Shown piece after piece: positions 8,035 to 18,885 of a stretch of 64,000 nucleotides of DNA. The notes under the pieces were generated by a model. The model saw nothing but the letters and a program-made list of their open reading frames with translations. It ran no database searches and had not been told where the DNA came from. The position numbers and the translations under genes were made by a program. Each line of letters starts with the position of its first letter. Within the stretch, counting starts at the first letter, position 1. The stretch is from Streptomyces tsukubensis (GTDB lineage: Bacteria; Actinomycetota; Actinomycetes; Streptomycetales; Streptomycetaceae), in NCBI RefSeq assembly GCF_003932715.1, contig NZ_CP020700.1, positions 2,440,501-2,504,500 of the forward strand, in the 5' to 3' direction.

Positions 8035-10656
8035 TCAGGCGGTCGGGAGGGCCGCCAGCTGGTTCGTGATGCGGGCGATGTCCGCCTCCGCCGAGGCGAG
8101 ACGGCCACGGATCTTGTCGACCACCTGATCCGGCGCCTTCGCCAGAAACGCCTCGTTGCCCAGCTTCGCCTCGGCCTGCGCCTTCTCCTTCTCGGCCACC
8201 GCCAGGTCCTTCGCGAGCCGCTTGCGCTCCGCGGCCACGTCGATGGTGCCCGAGAGGTCGAGGGCGACGCTCGCCCCGGCCACCGGCAGGGTCGCCGTGG
8301 CGCTGAAGGAGTCGCCCTCCGGCTGGAGCCGGAGCAGCTGGCGGATGGCGGCCTCGTGCGGGGCGAGGGACGTACCCGCCAGGTCGAGCCGGGCGGGCAC
8401 CTTCTGGCCGGGCTGGAGGCCCTGGTCGGAACGGAACCGGCGGACCTCGGTGACCACCCGCTGGACCAGTTCGATCTCGCGCTCGGCGGCCTCGTCGCGG
8501 AAACCGCTGTCGGCGGGCCAGTCCGCGACGACCACGGACTCACGGCCGGTGAGCGTCGTCCACAGGGCCTCGGTGACGAACGGCATCACCGGGTGGAGCA
8601 GCCGCAGGCTGACGTCCAGCACCTCGCCCAGGACCCGGGCTGAGACCTTCGCCTGGTCGCCGCCCGCGAAGTAGGTCGTCTTGGACAGCTCGACGTACCA
8701 GTCGAAGACCTCGTCCCACGCAAAGTGGTAGAGCGCATCCGACAACTTGGCGAACTGGTAGTCGTCGTAGAACGCGTCGACGTCGGCGACGGTCTTGTTG
8801 AGCCGGGACAGGATCCACCGGTCGGCCGCCGACAGCTCCTCGGCCGCGGGCAGTTCGCCCTCCACCGTGGCGCCGTTCATCAGGGCGAACCGGGTGGCGT
8901 TCCAGATCTTGTTGGCGAAGTTGCGGGACGCCTGGACCCAGTCCTCGCCGATCGGGACGTCGGTGCCCGGGTTGGCGCCGCGGGCCAGGGTGAAGCGGAC
9001 CGCGTCGGACCCGTAGGTGTCCATCCAGTCCAGCGGATTGACGGTGTTCCCCGCCGACTTCGACATCTTCTTGCCGAACTCGTCGCGGACCATGCCGTGG
9101 AAGGCGACCGTACGGAACGGCGGCTCGCCGTCCATCGCGTACAGACCGAACATCATCATCCGGGCGACCCAGAAGAACATCAGGTCGTAGCCGGTGACGA
9201 GGACGTCGGTGGAGTAGAACTTCTCCAGGTCGGGGGTCTGCTCGGGCCAGCCCAGGGTGGAGAAGGGCCACAGTCCGGAGGAGAACCAGGTGTCGAGGAC
9301 GTCGGGGTCCTGCTCCCAGCCCTCGCCCGCCGGCGGCTCCTCGTCGGGGCCGACGGCGACCATCTCGCCGTTCGGGCCGTGCCAGACGGGGATCCGGTGG
9401 CCCCACCACAGCTGGCGCGAGATGCACCAGTCGTGCATGTTGTCGACCCAGTCGTAGTAGCGCTGGGTCATATCGGCCGGGTGGATGGCGACCTTGCCCT
9501 CACGGACGGCGTCGCCCGCCGCCTTGGCGAGCGGCTCGACCTTGACCCACCACTGGAGGGAGACCCTCGGCTCCAGGGTGGTGCGGCAGCGGGAGCAGTG
9601 GCCGACGGAGTGGGTGTACGGCCGCTTCTCGGCGACGATCCGGCCCTCGGCGCGCAGCGCGGCGACGATCGCGGAGCGGGCCTCGAAGCGGTCCAGGCCC
9701 TGGAAGGGGCCGTGGACGGTGATGATGCCGCGCTCGTCGAGGACCTCGATGGACTCCAGGCCGTGGCGCTGGCCGATGGCGAAGTCGTTGGGGTCGTGGG
9801 CGGGGGTCACCTTGACGGCGCCGGTGCCGAACTCGGGGTCGACATGGGTGTCGGCGACGACGGGGATGCTGCGGTCGGTCAGCGGCAGCTTGATCCGCTT
9901 GCCGATGAGATGGGCGTACCGCTCGTCGTCGGGGTGGACGGCGACCGCGGTGTCGCCCAGCATCGTCTCGGCGCGGGTCGTCGCCACGACGAGGGTCTCG
10001 TCCCCCTCGCCGTACTTCAGCGAGACCAGCTCGCCGTCGTCGTCCTGGTAGTCGACCTCGATATCGGAGATGGCCGTCAGACAGCGCGGGCACCAGTTGA
10101 TGATGCGCTCGGCGCGGTAGATCAGCCCGTCGTCGTACATCTTCTTGAAGACGGACCGGACGGCCCGGGACAGGCCCTCGTCCATGGTGAAGCGGTCCCG
10201 GCTCCAGGCGACGCCCTCGCCGAGGCGGCGCATCTGGCCCTGGATCTGGCCGCCGGACTCGGCCTTCCACTGCCAGACGCGGTCGACGAACGCCTCCCGG
10301 CCCAGATCGTGGCGGGACTTGCCCTCCTTGGCGAGCTCCCGCTCGACGACGTTCTGGGTGGCGATGCCGGCGTGGTCCATACCGGGCTGCCACAGCGTCT
10401 CGTAGCCCTGCATCCGCTTCCGGCGGGTGAGGGCGTCGATCAGGGTGTGCTCGAAGGCATGGCCCATGTGGAGGGAGCCGGTGACGTTCGGCGGCGGGAT
10501 GACGACGGTGTACGGGGTCTTCTCGCTCTTGGCGTCCGCTTCGAAGTAACCGCGTCCTACCCAGCGCTCGTACAGCGTCCCCTCTACCTCGGCCGGCGCG
10601 TACTGGGTCGGCAGTTCGGGGGTGCTGGCTGGCTGCTGCTGAGTGTTCTCGGTCAC
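8035..10656 (-). CDS. valS: Valyl-tRNA synthetase
   Basis: An 873-residue class I synthetase. The HMGH form of the HIGH motif is at residues 63-66, KMSKS at 530-534, Cys pairs at 189/192 and 354/357 suggest structural zinc, and a coiled coil in the last 70 residues is the tRNA-binding arm typical of ValRS. The editing domain ([11 protein letters not shown]) lies near 235. It charges tRNA-Val with valine in the cytosol. The GTG start at 10656 lacks a ribosome site but follows TAGACT by six bases, the same arrangement as folC. No T-box leader is visible. A hairpin follows the stop. Confidence 0.98.
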   Translation of the reverse strand: MTENTQQQPASTPELPTQYAPAEVEGTLYERWVGRGYFEADAKSEKTPYTVVIPPPNVTGSLHMGHAFEHTLIDALTRRKRMQGYETLWQPGMDHAGIATQNVVERELAKEGKSRHDLGREAFVDRVWQWKAESGGQIQGQMRRLGEGVAWSRDRFTMDEGLSRAVRSVFKKMYDDGLIYRAERIINWCPRCLTAISDIEVDYQDDDGELVSLKYGEGDETLVVATTRAETMLGDTAVAVHPDDERYAHLIGKRIKLPLTDRSIPVVADTHVDPEFGTGAVKVTPAHDPNDFAIGQRHGLESIEVLDERGIITVHGPFQGLDRFEARSAIVAALRAEGRIVAEKRPYTHSVGHCSRCRTTLEPRVSLQWWVKVEPLAKAAGDAVREGKVAIHPADMTQRYYDWVDNMHDWCISRQLWWGHRIPVWHGPNGEMVAVGPDEEPPAGEGWEQDPDVLDTWFSSGLWPFSTLGWPEQTPDLEKFYSTDVLVTGYDLMFFWVARMMMFGLYAMDGEPPFRTVAFHGMVRDEFGKKMSKSAGNTVNPLDWMDTYGSDAVRFTLARGANPGTDVPIGEDWVQASRNFANKIWNATRFALMNGATVEGELPAAEELSAADRWILSRLNKTVADVDAFYDDYQFAKLSDALYHFAWDEVFDWYVELSKTTYFAGGDQAKVSARVLGEVLDVSLRLLHPVMPFVTEALWTTLTGRESVVVADWPADSGFRDEAAEREIELVQRVVTEVRRFRSDQGLQPGQKVPARLDLAGTSLAPHEAAIRQLLRLQPEGDSFSATATLPVAGASVALDLSGTIDVAAERKRLAKDLAVAEKEKAQAEAKLGNEAFLAKAPDQVVDKIRGRLASAEADIARITNQLAALPTA

Positions 10657-10668
10657 GGACTCAGTCTA
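10657..10668 (-). promoter_or_regulatory. Leaderless-type -10 element of valS
   Basis: TAGACT (10663-10668, minus) precedes the GTG start by exactly six bases (GAGTCC), close to the folC arrangement (GGGTCC). No Shine-Dalgarno lies between, so initiation on a leaderless mRNA is the simplest reading. Confidence 0.6.
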
Positions 10669-10797
10669 GGGGGTGTCACAGGGCTGTACGGAAACGGGAA
10701 GGTTCGGTAACGGTGTGACCCCCGTCGCCCCCGGAAAACGCCTCGTGGGCGAGGATGTGAGGTCCAGATAAGCGTATCCACAGGGGGAACTCAGAGG

Positions 10798-11823
10798 ATG
10801 AGCCACAACCAGCCGGGTCCTTACGACGGGCAGCCGCAGCAGCCGGGGCCGTACGGCCAGCCGGGTCCCTACGGTCAGCAGCCCCCGGCGCCGCAGCCCG
10901 GCTACGGCTACCCGCAGCAGCCTCCCGGGCAGCCGGGGCCGTACGGTCAGCCGCAGGGCGGTGGCTATGGATTCCCCCAGCAGGGCCAGCCGAATCCGTA
11001 CGCCCAGCCGGGACAGCCGAGCGCTCCCGGGGCCCCCGGTGCTCCTGGTGCTCCTGGTGTGCCGCAGCAGTCCGGTCAGTGGGGCCCGCCGCAGCAGCCG
11101 GGGCCGTACGGCCAGCAGCCCGGGTACCCGGGGCAGCCGCCGGTGCCGGACGCGCCGCGGAAGAAGAAGACCGGTCTGGTCATAGCCGCGGCCGTGGTGG
11201 CGCTCGCGGTTCTCGGCGGTGGTGGCTATCTGCTGTTCTCGGGTGACGGCGACGGTTCCGGCGGGGTCGCGGACAGCACCCGCGGCTACAAGATCACCCC
11301 GGCCGCCGAGGTCGACGAGTACTCGCGGCAGAGCAACTCCGACAACCAGAAGATGAAGGAGTCGGACCGCAAGAGCGCCGAGGCGATCGGCATCAAGGAC
11401 CCCCAGCAGGTGGCCGCCGGTTACAAGGCGGGGGCCGATCCGACGACGGGCAAGATGCTGCTGCTGACCGGCTTCTGGGGCAAGGTCGACGATCCGGCTC
11501 AGGCCGCCGACCGGTTCTTCGAGATGGTGGAGAAGGACGCCGCCAAGGAGGGCAACGTCAAGCTCCTCGGCAGCCGCGAGGCGGTGCAGCCGAAGAACTT
11601 CAGCGGCGCCGTGATGAAGTGCCAGAAGGCCAAGGACTCCTCGGGGAAGAAGGAGTTCGAACTTCCCATGTGCGTCTGGGCCGACTACAGCAGTGTGATC
11701 GTGGTGATGCACATGGAGCTGTCGATGCTCTCGGGTACGGGCAGCTCGGCGAAGCCGATGGAGCAGGACAAGCTGGCGGATCTGGCGGCGAAGCTCTACA
11801 ACACCTCGCGTACCAAGCTCTGA
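10798..11823 (+). CDS. Pro/Gly/Gln-rich membrane-anchored protein of unknown function
   Basis: A 341-residue protein. Residues 1-118 are repeats built from QPGPYG, QQPGPYG and GAP units; a KKK stop-transfer is followed by one membrane helix (126-147) and an extracytoplasmic domain of about 190 residues with two Cys (MKCQKAK and MCVWADYS). The topology is N-in, C-out, like many actinomycete proteins with a proline-rich cytoplasmic tail that may bind partners. It lies divergent from valS and ends at a strong hairpin facing clpX. The same position in S. coelicolor holds, as I recall, a similar unnamed protein. No function is proposed. Confidence 0.85.
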   Translation: MSHNQPGPYDGQPQQPGPYGQPGPYGQQPPAPQPGYGYPQQPPGQPGPYGQPQGGGYGFPQQGQPNPYAQPGQPSAPGAPGAPGAPGVPQQSGQWGPPQQPGPYGQQPGYPGQPPVPDAPRKKKTGLVIAAAVVALAVLGGGGYLLFSGDGDGSGGVADSTRGYKITPAAEVDEYSRQSNSDNQKMKESDRKSAEAIGIKDPQQVAAGYKAGADPTTGKMLLLTGFWGKVDDPAQAADRFFEMVEKDAAKEGNVKLLGSREAVQPKNFSGAVMKCQKAKDSSGKKEFELPMCVWADYSSVIVVMHMELSMLSGTGSSAKPMEQDKLADLAAKLYNTSRTKL

Positions 11824-11842
11824 TCCCTCCCCGCAGACGGGC

Positions 11843-11886
11843 CGACCCCCGTCCCCCGTACACATCGGTACGGGGGACGGGGGTCG
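11843..11886. terminator. Bidirectional terminator between the Pro-rich gene and clpX
   Basis: An 18-bp perfect stem (CGACCCCCGTCCCCCGTA with its complement) closes an 8-base loop. It is placed between two convergent genes, so it can serve both. Confidence 0.8.
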
Positions 11887-11919
11887 CTGCCGTCGGAACC
11901 CGGGGGCGCCGGGCGGGTG

Positions 11920-13203
<1,284 letters not shown>

Positions 13204-13277
13204 GAGGTGCTTCCCCTTCGCCTGGGAGCGGCCTGGTGCAGCCGCTCCTGGTGCCTCATATTCGACGGTACCGTGCC

Positions 13278-13331
13278 GGGGCCCTCGTTCGGGCCCCTCT
13301 TGGCGCGGTTCACATTGTCGTGCACCGCGCC
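13278..13331 (-). other. Two hairpins in the clpP2-clpX spacer
   Basis: GGGGCCC/GGGCCCC (13278-13297, 7 bp) and GGCGCGGT/ACCGCGCC (13302-13309 with 13324-13331, 8 bp, 14-base loop) lie between the clpP2 stop and the clpX start. They could attenuate read-through or protect mRNA ends. Confidence 0.4.
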
Positions 13332-13349
13332 AGGAGTGACGGCACCGGG

Positions 13350-14009
13350 TCAGACGGCTGCGCCCGCCGTGGTCTTACGGGTGGACACGATCTGGTCGAT
13401 CAGACCGTACGCCAGGGCGTCGTCGGCGGTCAGGATCTTGTCGCGCTCGATGTCGTCGCGGACCTTCTCCAGCGGGGTGGTGGAGTGCTTGGAGAGCATC
13501 TCCTCCAGCTGGCTGCGCATCCGGAGGATCTCGTTGGCGGCGATCTCCAGGTCGGAGAGCTGCTCCCGGCCGGTCTGCGAGGACGGCTGGTGGATCAGCA
13601 CCCGGGCGTGCGGCAGGGCCATCCGCTTGCCGGGGGTGCCGGCGGCCAGCAGCACGGCCGCGGCCGAGGCCGCCTGGCCCATGCAGACAGTCTGGATGTC
13701 GGGCTTCACGAACTGCATCGTGTCGTAGATCGCGGTCAGCGCCGTGAAGGAGCCGCCGGGGCTGTTGATGTAGATGGAGATGTCACGGTCGGGGTCCATC
13801 GACTCCAGGCACAGCAGCTGGGCCATGACGTCGTTGGCGGAGGCGTCGTCGATCTGGACCCCGAGGAAGATCACGCGCTCCTCGAAGAGCTTCGCGTAGG
13901 GGTCGTACTCGCGCACGCCCTGGGAGGTGCGCTCGACGAAGCGGGGGACGACGTAGCGGCTGTCCGGCTGCGGGCCGGTGTAGAGGCCGCTCGCGGAGAA
14001 GGTGCTCAT
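13350..14009 (-). CDS. clpP2: ClpP2, ATP-dependent protease proteolytic subunit
   Basis: A 219-residue serine peptidase subunit. The catalytic triad is Ser115 (GQAASAAA), His140 (LIHQPSS) and Asp190 (ERDKILTA); the handle helix lies at about 150-180. In actinobacteria ClpP1 and ClpP2 form a mixed tetradecamer that works with ClpX or ClpC. The N-terminus (about 20 residues before VPRFVERT) is longer than in ClpP1. It starts 94 bases after the clpP1 stop; the nearest purine run (GAAGG) is 13 bases from the ATG. Confidence 0.97.
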   Translation of the reverse strand: MSTFSASGLYTGPQPDSRYVVPRFVERTSQGVREYDPYAKLFEERVIFLGVQIDDASANDVMAQLLCLESMDPDRDISIYINSPGGSFTALTAIYDTMQFVKPDIQTVCMGQAASAAAVLLAAGTPGKRMALPHARVLIHQPSSQTGREQLSDLEIAANEILRMRSQLEEMLSKHSTTPLEKVRDDIERDKILTADDALAYGLIDQIVSTRKTTAGAAV

Positions 14010-14103
14010 GGGGTGTTCTCGGCCTTCCGGTTCGATGGGCCCGGTGGCGCCTTCGCGGGGCGCCGCCGCGGCCAGGTGGCTGTGCGGTGGGGTGCGCGGT
14101 CGC

Positions 14104-14718
14104 TCAGGCGCCGGTGCCGCCGCCGCCCGGGACGTTCGACGCGGACGACATGATGTCGTCGATGAGGCCGTACTCCTTGGCCTCCTCGGCGGTGAACCAG
14201 CGGTCGCGGTCGCCGTCGCGCAGGATCGCCTCCACGGTCTGGCCGGAGTGACGGGCGGTGATCTCCGCCATGCGCTGCTTGGTGCGGAGCAGGTACTCGG
14301 CCTGGATCTTGATGTCGGAGGCGGTGCCGCCGAGGCCGGCCGAGCCCTGGTGCATCAGGATGTCGGTGTTCGGCAGCGCGAAGCGCTTGCCGGGGGTGCC
14401 GCCGGTCAGCAGGAACTGGCCCATCGAGGCCGCCATTCCCATACCGATGGTGACCACGTCGTTCGGGATGAACTGCATGGTGTCGTAGACCGCCATACCG
14501 GCCGTCACGGAGCCACCGGGGCTGTTGATGTAGAGGAAGATGTCCTTCTCCGGGTCGGCGGCCAGGAGCAGCATCTGTGCGGTGATCTTGTTCGCGATGT
14601 CGTCGTCGACCTGCTGGCCGAGGTAGACGATGCGCTCGCCGAGCAGTCGGTTGAAGACATGGTCGCCGAGGCCACCGAGGGACGGCTCACCGGCGGCTTG
14701 GGGCATCAGATTCGTCAC
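14104..14718 (-). CDS. clpP1: ClpP1, ATP-dependent protease proteolytic subunit
   Basis: A 204-residue ClpP with Ser98 (GMAASMGQ), His123 (LMHQGSAG) and Asp172 (DRDRWFTA). It is first in the clpP1-clpP2-clpX order. The start is GTG at 14718, followed by TNLMPQAAG as in other Streptomyces ClpP1 proteins. Regulation is suggested by a ClgR-like box about 135 bases upstream (14852-14866). In Streptomyces ClpP1P2 turnover controls ClgR and PopR and differentiation (family knowledge). Trigger factor, a frequent partner gene, lies upstream on the same strand behind a terminator. Confidence 0.97.
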   Translation of the reverse strand: MTNLMPQAAGEPSLGGLGDHVFNRLLGERIVYLGQQVDDDIANKITAQMLLLAADPEKDIFLYINSPGGSVTAGMAVYDTMQFIPNDVVTIGMGMAASMGQFLLTGGTPGKRFALPNTDILMHQGSAGLGGTASDIKIQAEYLLRTKQRMAEITARHSGQTVEAILRDGDRDRWFTAEEAKEYGLIDDIMSSASNVPGGGGTGA

Positions 14719-14851
14719 GTGTCCACCTGCTCGTCTCTGACGGCTGCCCGCCGTCTCAGCGTCTTTTCAGCCGGGGGCGGGATACTCGCCTGCCCCTCGT
14801 ATTCATGGACCCTAACGCGCAGGTCGGACAACGCCATCCCGGTTCCCGAAC

Positions 14852-14866
14852 TGTTCGCTCGGAGCG
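14852..14866 (-). promoter_or_regulatory. Candidate ClgR operator of clpP1
   Basis: TGTTCGCTCGGAGCG on the plus strand fits GTTCGC-N5-GCG, the ClgR activator box I recall for streptomycete clp promoters. It lies about 135 bases upstream of the clpP1 start. Confidence 0.6.
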
Positions 14867-14951
14867 CAAGGTCACCCCCGCGGGAATGCGTCCGCAGAAG
14901 GGCGCAGGCGGGGCGCAGGCAGAGCACAGCCGGGGCCGGGGGGAGTACGGG

Positions 14952-14988
14952 GGCAGGGCCCGGACGCGGTGTGCGTCCGGGCCCTGCC
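14952..14988 (-). terminator. Terminator downstream of tig
   Basis: GGCAGGGCCCGGACGC and its complement form a 16-bp perfect stem with a 5-base loop, 41 bases past the tig stop, separating tig from the clpP1 promoter. Confidence 0.8.
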
Positions 14989-15028
14989 GGCGTTCCTGGG
15001 GGCGGCCCGGGGGCCGTCCCGGGAGTGC

Positions 15029-16432
15029 TTACGCCTCGGCCTTGCCGTCCTTCTCCGCGTCGGCGTCGGCGTCGGCGTCGACCGTGGCAGCGACGGCCTC
15101 GGCGGCGGTCTCGGTCTCGTCCTCGTCGTCGAGGTCCACGACCTCGCCGTTGGTGTCGACGACCTTGGCGGCCTCGACGACCACGGCCAGCGCCTTACCG
15201 CGGGCGACCTCGCCGACCAGCATCGGGACCTGGCCGCCCTCGACGACGGCCTGGGCGAACTGGTCGGGGCTCATACCGGAGGAGGCGGCACGGCGCATGA
15301 GGTGCTCGGTGAGCTCCTCCTGGCTGACGTTCAGCTTCTCCTTGGAGACCAGCTCGTCGAGGACGAACTGGGTCTTGATGCCCTTGATCGCCTGCTCGCG
15401 GCTCTCGTTCTCGAACTCCTCGACGGTCTTGCCCTGGATCTCCAGGTACTTCTCCAGGTCGAGGCCCATCTGGCCGAGCTGGTGGTGCTCCAGGTTGTGC
15501 TTGCGGGTGTTGACCTCGTCCTCAAGCAGCTTCTCGGGGATCGGCACCTCGGTGATCTTCAGCAGCTCGTCGAGGACCCGCTCCTGGGCCTGGGTGGCCT
15601 GGTCGTAGGCCTTCATGTTCTCCAGGCGCTTGCGGCTGTCGGCGCGCAGCTCCTCGAAGGTGTCGAACTCGCTCGCCAGCTGGGCGAAGTCGTCGTCCAG
15701 CGCGGGCAGCTCACGGGCGGAGACCTGGGTGACCTTGACGGTGACCTCGGCTTCCTTGCCCGCGGCGGAGCCGCCCTTCAGCTCGGAGGTGAAGGTGGCC
15801 TCGCCACCGGCCTCCAGGCCCTTCACGGCGTCGTCGATGCCGTCGAGCAGCTCACCGGAGCCGATGGTGTAGGAGACGTCGCTCGCCACGCCGTCGGCGA
15901 GGACCTCGCCGTCGACCTTGGCCTCCAGGTCGACGGTGACCGTGTCGCCGTCGGCGGCGGCACGCTCGACCGGGGTGGTGGTGACGAAGCGCTCACGGAG
16001 CTGCTCGACCGACTTGTCGATGTCCTCGTCGGTGACCTCGACCGCGTCGACCTCGACCTCGATGCCGGAGTAGTCCGGGATCTCGATCTCGGGGCGCACG
16101 TCGACCTCGGCGGTGAAGTTCAGCGTCTCGCCGTCCTTCAGCTCGGTGATGTCCACCTCGGGCTGGCCCAGCGGGTTGATCTCCGCCTCACGGACCGCCT
16201 CGGAGTAGAACTTCGGAAGCGCGTCGTTGACCGCCTCCTCCAGGACCGCACCACGGCCGAACCGCTGGTCGATCACCCGGGCCGGGATCTTGCCCTTGCG
16301 GAAGCCCTTGACCGTGACCTGCTGGTTGATCTTCTTGTACGCCGCGTCGAGGCTGTCCTTGAGCTCCTCGAAGGGCACCTCGACAGTGAGCCGAACCCGG
16401 GTCGGGTTCAGGGTCTCCACGGCGCTCTTCAC
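15029..16432 (-). CDS. tig: Trigger factor, ribosome-bound chaperone
   Basis: A 467-residue protein with an N-terminal ribosome-binding domain (start [20 protein letters not shown]), a central FKBP-type prolyl isomerase domain (about 155-245, [17 protein letters not shown]), a helical C-terminal chaperone domain, and an Ala/Asp/Glu-rich tail ([16 protein letters not shown]). It shields nascent chains at the ribosome exit. I place the start at GTG 16432 because AAGGAG lies 8 bases upstream and homologues begin here. The frame stays open for 57 further codons upstream, but that part looks non-coding. Confidence 0.96.
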   Translation of the reverse strand: MKSAVETLNPTRVRLTVEVPFEELKDSLDAAYKKINQQVTVKGFRKGKIPARVIDQRFGRGAVLEEAVNDALPKFYSEAVREAEINPLGQPEVDITELKDGETLNFTAEVDVRPEIEIPDYSGIEVEVDAVEVTDEDIDKSVEQLRERFVTTTPVERAAADGDTVTVDLEAKVDGEVLADGVASDVSYTIGSGELLDGIDDAVKGLEAGGEATFTSELKGGSAAGKEAEVTVKVTQVSARELPALDDDFAQLASEFDTFEELRADSRKRLENMKAYDQATQAQERVLDELLKITEVPIPEKLLEDEVNTRKHNLEHHQLGQMGLDLEKYLEIQGKTVEEFENESREQAIKGIKTQFVLDELVSKEKLNVSQEELTEHLMRRAASSGMSPDQFAQAVVEGGQVPMLVGEVARGKALAVVVEAAKVVDTNGEVVDLDDEDETETAAEAVAATVDADADADAEKDGKAEA

Positions 16433-16572
16433 GGTTCGGTCTCCTTGATGGCTGAATTCTGGGGTCGTGCCGCGTCCCGCCCGCTCGGAGCGGCTCGGCT
16501 CGCCGGCCCGGGCCTCTGGCACGAGCCGCTTCGGCACCGGCCCGTGTTCGGACACGCGGGCACGCAGTTTGC

Positions 16573-16602
16573 ATAGTAGCTGCATGCAGGATGCGCCCCA
16601 CA
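16573..16602 (-). promoter_or_regulatory. Probable tig promoter
   Basis: On the minus strand TACTAT (16573-16578) is a good -10; TTGTGG lies 19 bases upstream as a weak -35. It would give a 5' leader of about 130 bases. Confidence 0.4.
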
Positions 16603-16630
16603 ATGCGATCTTGCGGGGCGCTGATGACGG

Positions 16631-16707
16631 TGGTCGGGGTGGCCGGATTCGAACCGACGACCTTCCGCTCCCAAAGCGGACGCGCTACCAAGCTGCGCCA
16701 CACCCCG
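16631..16707 (-). tRNA. tRNA-Pro (anticodon TGG)
   Basis: The minus strand folds into a full cloverleaf: acceptor CGGGGTG/CACCCCG, D-arm with GCGCAGCTTGGTAGCGC, anticodon stem TCCGC/GCGGA with loop TTTGGGA (anticodon TGG at 16671-16673), T-arm GGTTCGAATCC, discriminator A and an encoded CCA end (16631-16633). A -10-like TACCCT lies at 16722-16727, just upstream of the 5' end. It reads CCA/CCG-type proline codons. Confidence 0.95.
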
Positions 16708-16880
16708 TCGGTGCGACACGTAGGGTACATGTTCGCAGGCCGTACGACCGCTGGTTATTACGTGCAGGGACAGGGCGCACGGGGGCACGGAGGGGATGCG
16801 GAGGCGGACGCGGGGAGGTGCGGGGGGATTCCCCGGCCGCTCGCGGCAGTACGGGTGTGCAGGGGGCGCCCGGAACCCGC

Positions 16881-16886
16881 TACGAT
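16881..16886 (+). promoter_or_regulatory. -10 element of tRNA-Gly
   Basis: TACGAT lies 46 bases before the tRNA-Gly 5' end in an otherwise gene-free spacer; the -35 is not convincing. Confidence 0.4.
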
Positions 16887-16932
16887 GCTCTTCGTGCCGC
16901 GGACCTGCGGCACGGCGCCATCAGTGGCGCTC

Positions 16933-17006
16933 GCGGGCGTAGCTCAATGGTAGAGCCCCAGTCTTCCAAACTGGCTACGCGGGTTCGATTCCCGTCGCCC
17001 GCTCCA
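16933..17006 (+). tRNA. tRNA-Gly (anticodon TCC)
   Basis: A cloverleaf with acceptor GCGGGCG/CGCCCGC, D-arm AGCTCAATGGTAGAGC, anticodon loop CTTCCAA (TCC), T-arm GGGTTCGATTCCC, discriminator T and an encoded CCA (17004-17006). It decodes GGA/GGG. It is divergent from tRNA-Pro and is followed at once by a strong terminator. Confidence 0.96.
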
Positions 17007-17011
17007 TGACG

Positions 17012-17049
17012 AAGGCCCGTGGCCGGTTTCCGAACCGGCCACGGGCCTT
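17012..17049 (+). terminator. Terminator of tRNA-Gly
   Basis: AAGGCCCGTGGCCGGTT and its complement form a 17-bp perfect stem with a 4-base loop, ending in CTTTG, six bases after the tRNA CCA. Confidence 0.85.
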
Positions 17050-17104
17050 TGTGCTGTCCGCCCCCGGGTTTCGCGGGCCGCGGCCGCCGGGCCCGGGGGC
17101 GGGG

Positions 17105-17308
17105 TCAGAAGCTGATGCCGCTGATGCTGTCGGCGAGGGAGTCGAGGAACTCGCGGATATCCGGGGCCATTCCGGTCGAGGCCAGGAAGAAGCCGAAGAG
17201 CACGGCCGCGAGGGCGGGTCCGGCCTTGAGCGCTCCCGAGCGCATCAGCAGCACCAGGACGATGCCCATCAGGAGCACCACGGACAGGGAAATCGCCACA
17301 CTGATCAC
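17105..17308 (-). CDS. Small membrane protein of unknown function
   Basis: A protein of about 67 residues (GTG at 17308) or 75 residues (GTG at 17332) with two hydrophobic segments (VAISLSVVLLMGIVLVLLM and ALAAVLFGFFLAST) and a short acidic C-terminus (DIREFLDSLADSISGISF). The frame is open further upstream to 17593, but that part is Arg/Pro-rich and unlikely to be translated. Similar two-helix proteins are common in Streptomyces near mobile or accessory loci; none has a clear function. The start is uncertain because neither GTG has a strong ribosome site. Confidence 0.6.
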   Translation of the reverse strand: MISVAISLSVVLLMGIVLVLLMRSGALKAGPALAAVLFGFFLASTGMAPDIREFLDSLADSISGISF

Positions 17309-17575
17309 ACTCTCGGTCGCTCGGTCTCGCACGGGCCGGGCCCTGGGGGGGCGCCCGGTGGCCACCCGGCGGCCCTCCGCCTGCGGGAGATCGTGACCAG
17401 TGGCGGCGCGGTCCATGCCGATCCGGAACGGATTCTTCCGTGGGCGGAATCCGGCCGTGCTTACCGCGGGGGCCGGTCGGTACGTGTCCGGGTTTCGACG
17501 GGGCGGCCGGAGCTGCGGGTCCGGCTCGGCGGGCCGGACCGGCGACGGCGGGGCGCCCGGGGATGTACGACCCCT

Positions 17576-17610
17576 ATTAGTTGCTGACGTCAATCATTTG
17601 GTAAACTAAT
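17576..17610. promoter_or_regulatory. AT-rich operator-like site before the antiporter gene
   Basis: ATTAGTT (17576-17582) and AACTAAT (17604-17610) are an inverted repeat with a 21-base spacer; a TGACGTCA palindrome (17585-17592) lies inside. This is one of the most AT-rich stretches of the window, lying about 95 bases upstream of the antiporter. It looks like a promoter/operator. Confidence 0.5.
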
Positions 17611-17730
17611 TACTGACGGTTCCTTGACGCCCTTTTGACTCGTCCCCAGCCGGCCGCTCCGTCCCCGTCACCGCAGGCCGGCGAAACCGCGAAGGATTGA
17701 GCCATCGGACACGCAGACACCCTCATCGCC

Positions 17731-18885
17731 ATGGGCGGCGCCTTCCTCGCGGCCGCCTTCCTGGCCCGGCTCGGCGGCCGGATAGGGCTGCCGACGATCC
17801 CCCTGTTCATCCTGGCCGGGATCCTCCTCGGCCCCCATACGCCGGGCATCGTCCTGGTCTCCGACCCGCACGACCTGGAGATGCTCTCCGCGCTCGGTCT
17901 GGTCCTGCTCCTCTTCTACCTGGGTCTCGAATTCCATCTCGACGACCTCAAGCGCGGCGGCCGCCGCATGGCGCTGGCCGGGGGCACCTATCTCGCCCTG
18001 AACGTCGGCGCCGGGCTCGCCTTCGGTTTCGCCCTGGGCTGGGGCACCTCCGAGGCGCTGGTCCTCGCCGGTGTCCTCGGTATCTCCTCGTCGGCGATCG
18101 TGACGAAGGTCCTCGTCGACCTCGGCCGGATCGGCAACCCCGAGACCAAACCGATCCTCGGCATCATCGTGGTCGAGGACATCTTCCTCGCGCTCTATCT
18201 GGCCGCGCTCCAGCCGATCCTCTCCGGCGCGGACAGCCTGTCGGCCGCCGTGATGGACGCCGGTAAGGCCTTCGGCTTCCTGCTGCTGCTGGCGCTGGCC
18301 GCCCGGTTCGGCACCCGGGTCGTGGGCAGGCTCATCGACACCCGCGACGACGAGCTGCTCGTCATCTCCTTCCTGGGCGCGGCCGTCTTCCTCGCTGGGG
18401 TCTCGGAGTGGTTCGGGGTCGCGGACGCCATCGGCGCCTTCATGGTGGGTCTGATGCTGGGCAGCACCGCGTCCGGGGACCGGATCCGGAAGCTGGTCCA
18501 TCCGCTGCGGGACGCCTTCGGCGCGATCTTCTTCTTCGCCTTCGGCCTCTCCATCGACCCGGGCGATCTGCCGACCGTGCTCTGGCCGGTGCTCGCCGCG
18601 GTCGCCGTGACCCTGGTGATGAACGTCCTGGCGGGTGTCGCCGCGGCCCGGATGTACGGCTTCGGCCCGGAGCCCGCCGCGAACATCTCCACCACCCTGC
18701 TGGCGCGGGGCGAGTTCGCGCTGATCCTCGCCACGATGGCGGCGGCGGCCGGACTCGACGACCGGCTCTCCCCCTTCATCGCCGGATACGTCCTGATCCT
18801 GGCGGTCCTCGGCCCGCTGGGGGCCGGCCGCTCCGGGCTGCTGGCGAAGGTGCTCCCCGCGCGCGAGCGGGCGGGAATCGCCTGA
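17731..18885 (+). CDS. Cation:proton antiporter (CPA2/KefB-type membrane domain)
   Basis: At least 384 residues with about 11-12 membrane helices. Family motifs are GRIGLPTIPLFILAGILLGP near the start, LGLEFHLDDLKR, and the ion-binding region GVLGISSSAIVTKVLVDLG. It exchanges K+ or Na+ for H+ across the membrane. There is no C-terminal TrkA-N domain, and no separate regulatory subunit lies beside it. The first ATG (17731) has no ribosome site and cuts into the first helix. A GAAGGA (17691-17696) stands 7 bases before an ATC at 17704, which would add nine residues (xGHADTLIA) that resemble normal family N-termini; the in-frame stop at 17698 excludes anything longer. Confidence 0.88.
   Translation: MGGAFLAAAFLARLGGRIGLPTIPLFILAGILLGPHTPGIVLVSDPHDLEMLSALGLVLLLFYLGLEFHLDDLKRGGRRMALAGGTYLALNVGAGLAFGFALGWGTSEALVLAGVLGISSSAIVTKVLVDLGRIGNPETKPILGIIVVEDIFLALYLAALQPILSGADSLSAAVMDAGKAFGFLLLLALAARFGTRVVGRLIDTRDDELLVISFLGAAVFLAGVSEWFGVADAIGAFMVGLMLGSTASGDRIRKLVHPLRDAFGAIFFFAFGLSIDPGDLPTVLWPVLAAVAVTLVMNVLAGVAAARMYGFGPEPAANISTTLLARGEFALILATMAAAAGLDDRLSPFIAGYVLILAVLGPLGAGRSGLLAKVLPARERAGIA

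Noticed and set aside
4559..8128. A 1189-residue plus-strand frame
   Set aside because: It is antisense to the DUF4233 gene, folC and the kinase; the composition is Arg/His/Gly/Pro-rich with no domain.
10669..10797. T-box riboswitch for valS
   Set aside because: The upstream region is short and the predicted transcript starts at the GTG; no T-box consensus or specifier hairpin was seen.
16433..16603. N-terminal extension of trigger factor
   Set aside because: The frame is open, but a strong ribosome site precedes the GTG at 16432 and homologues begin there.
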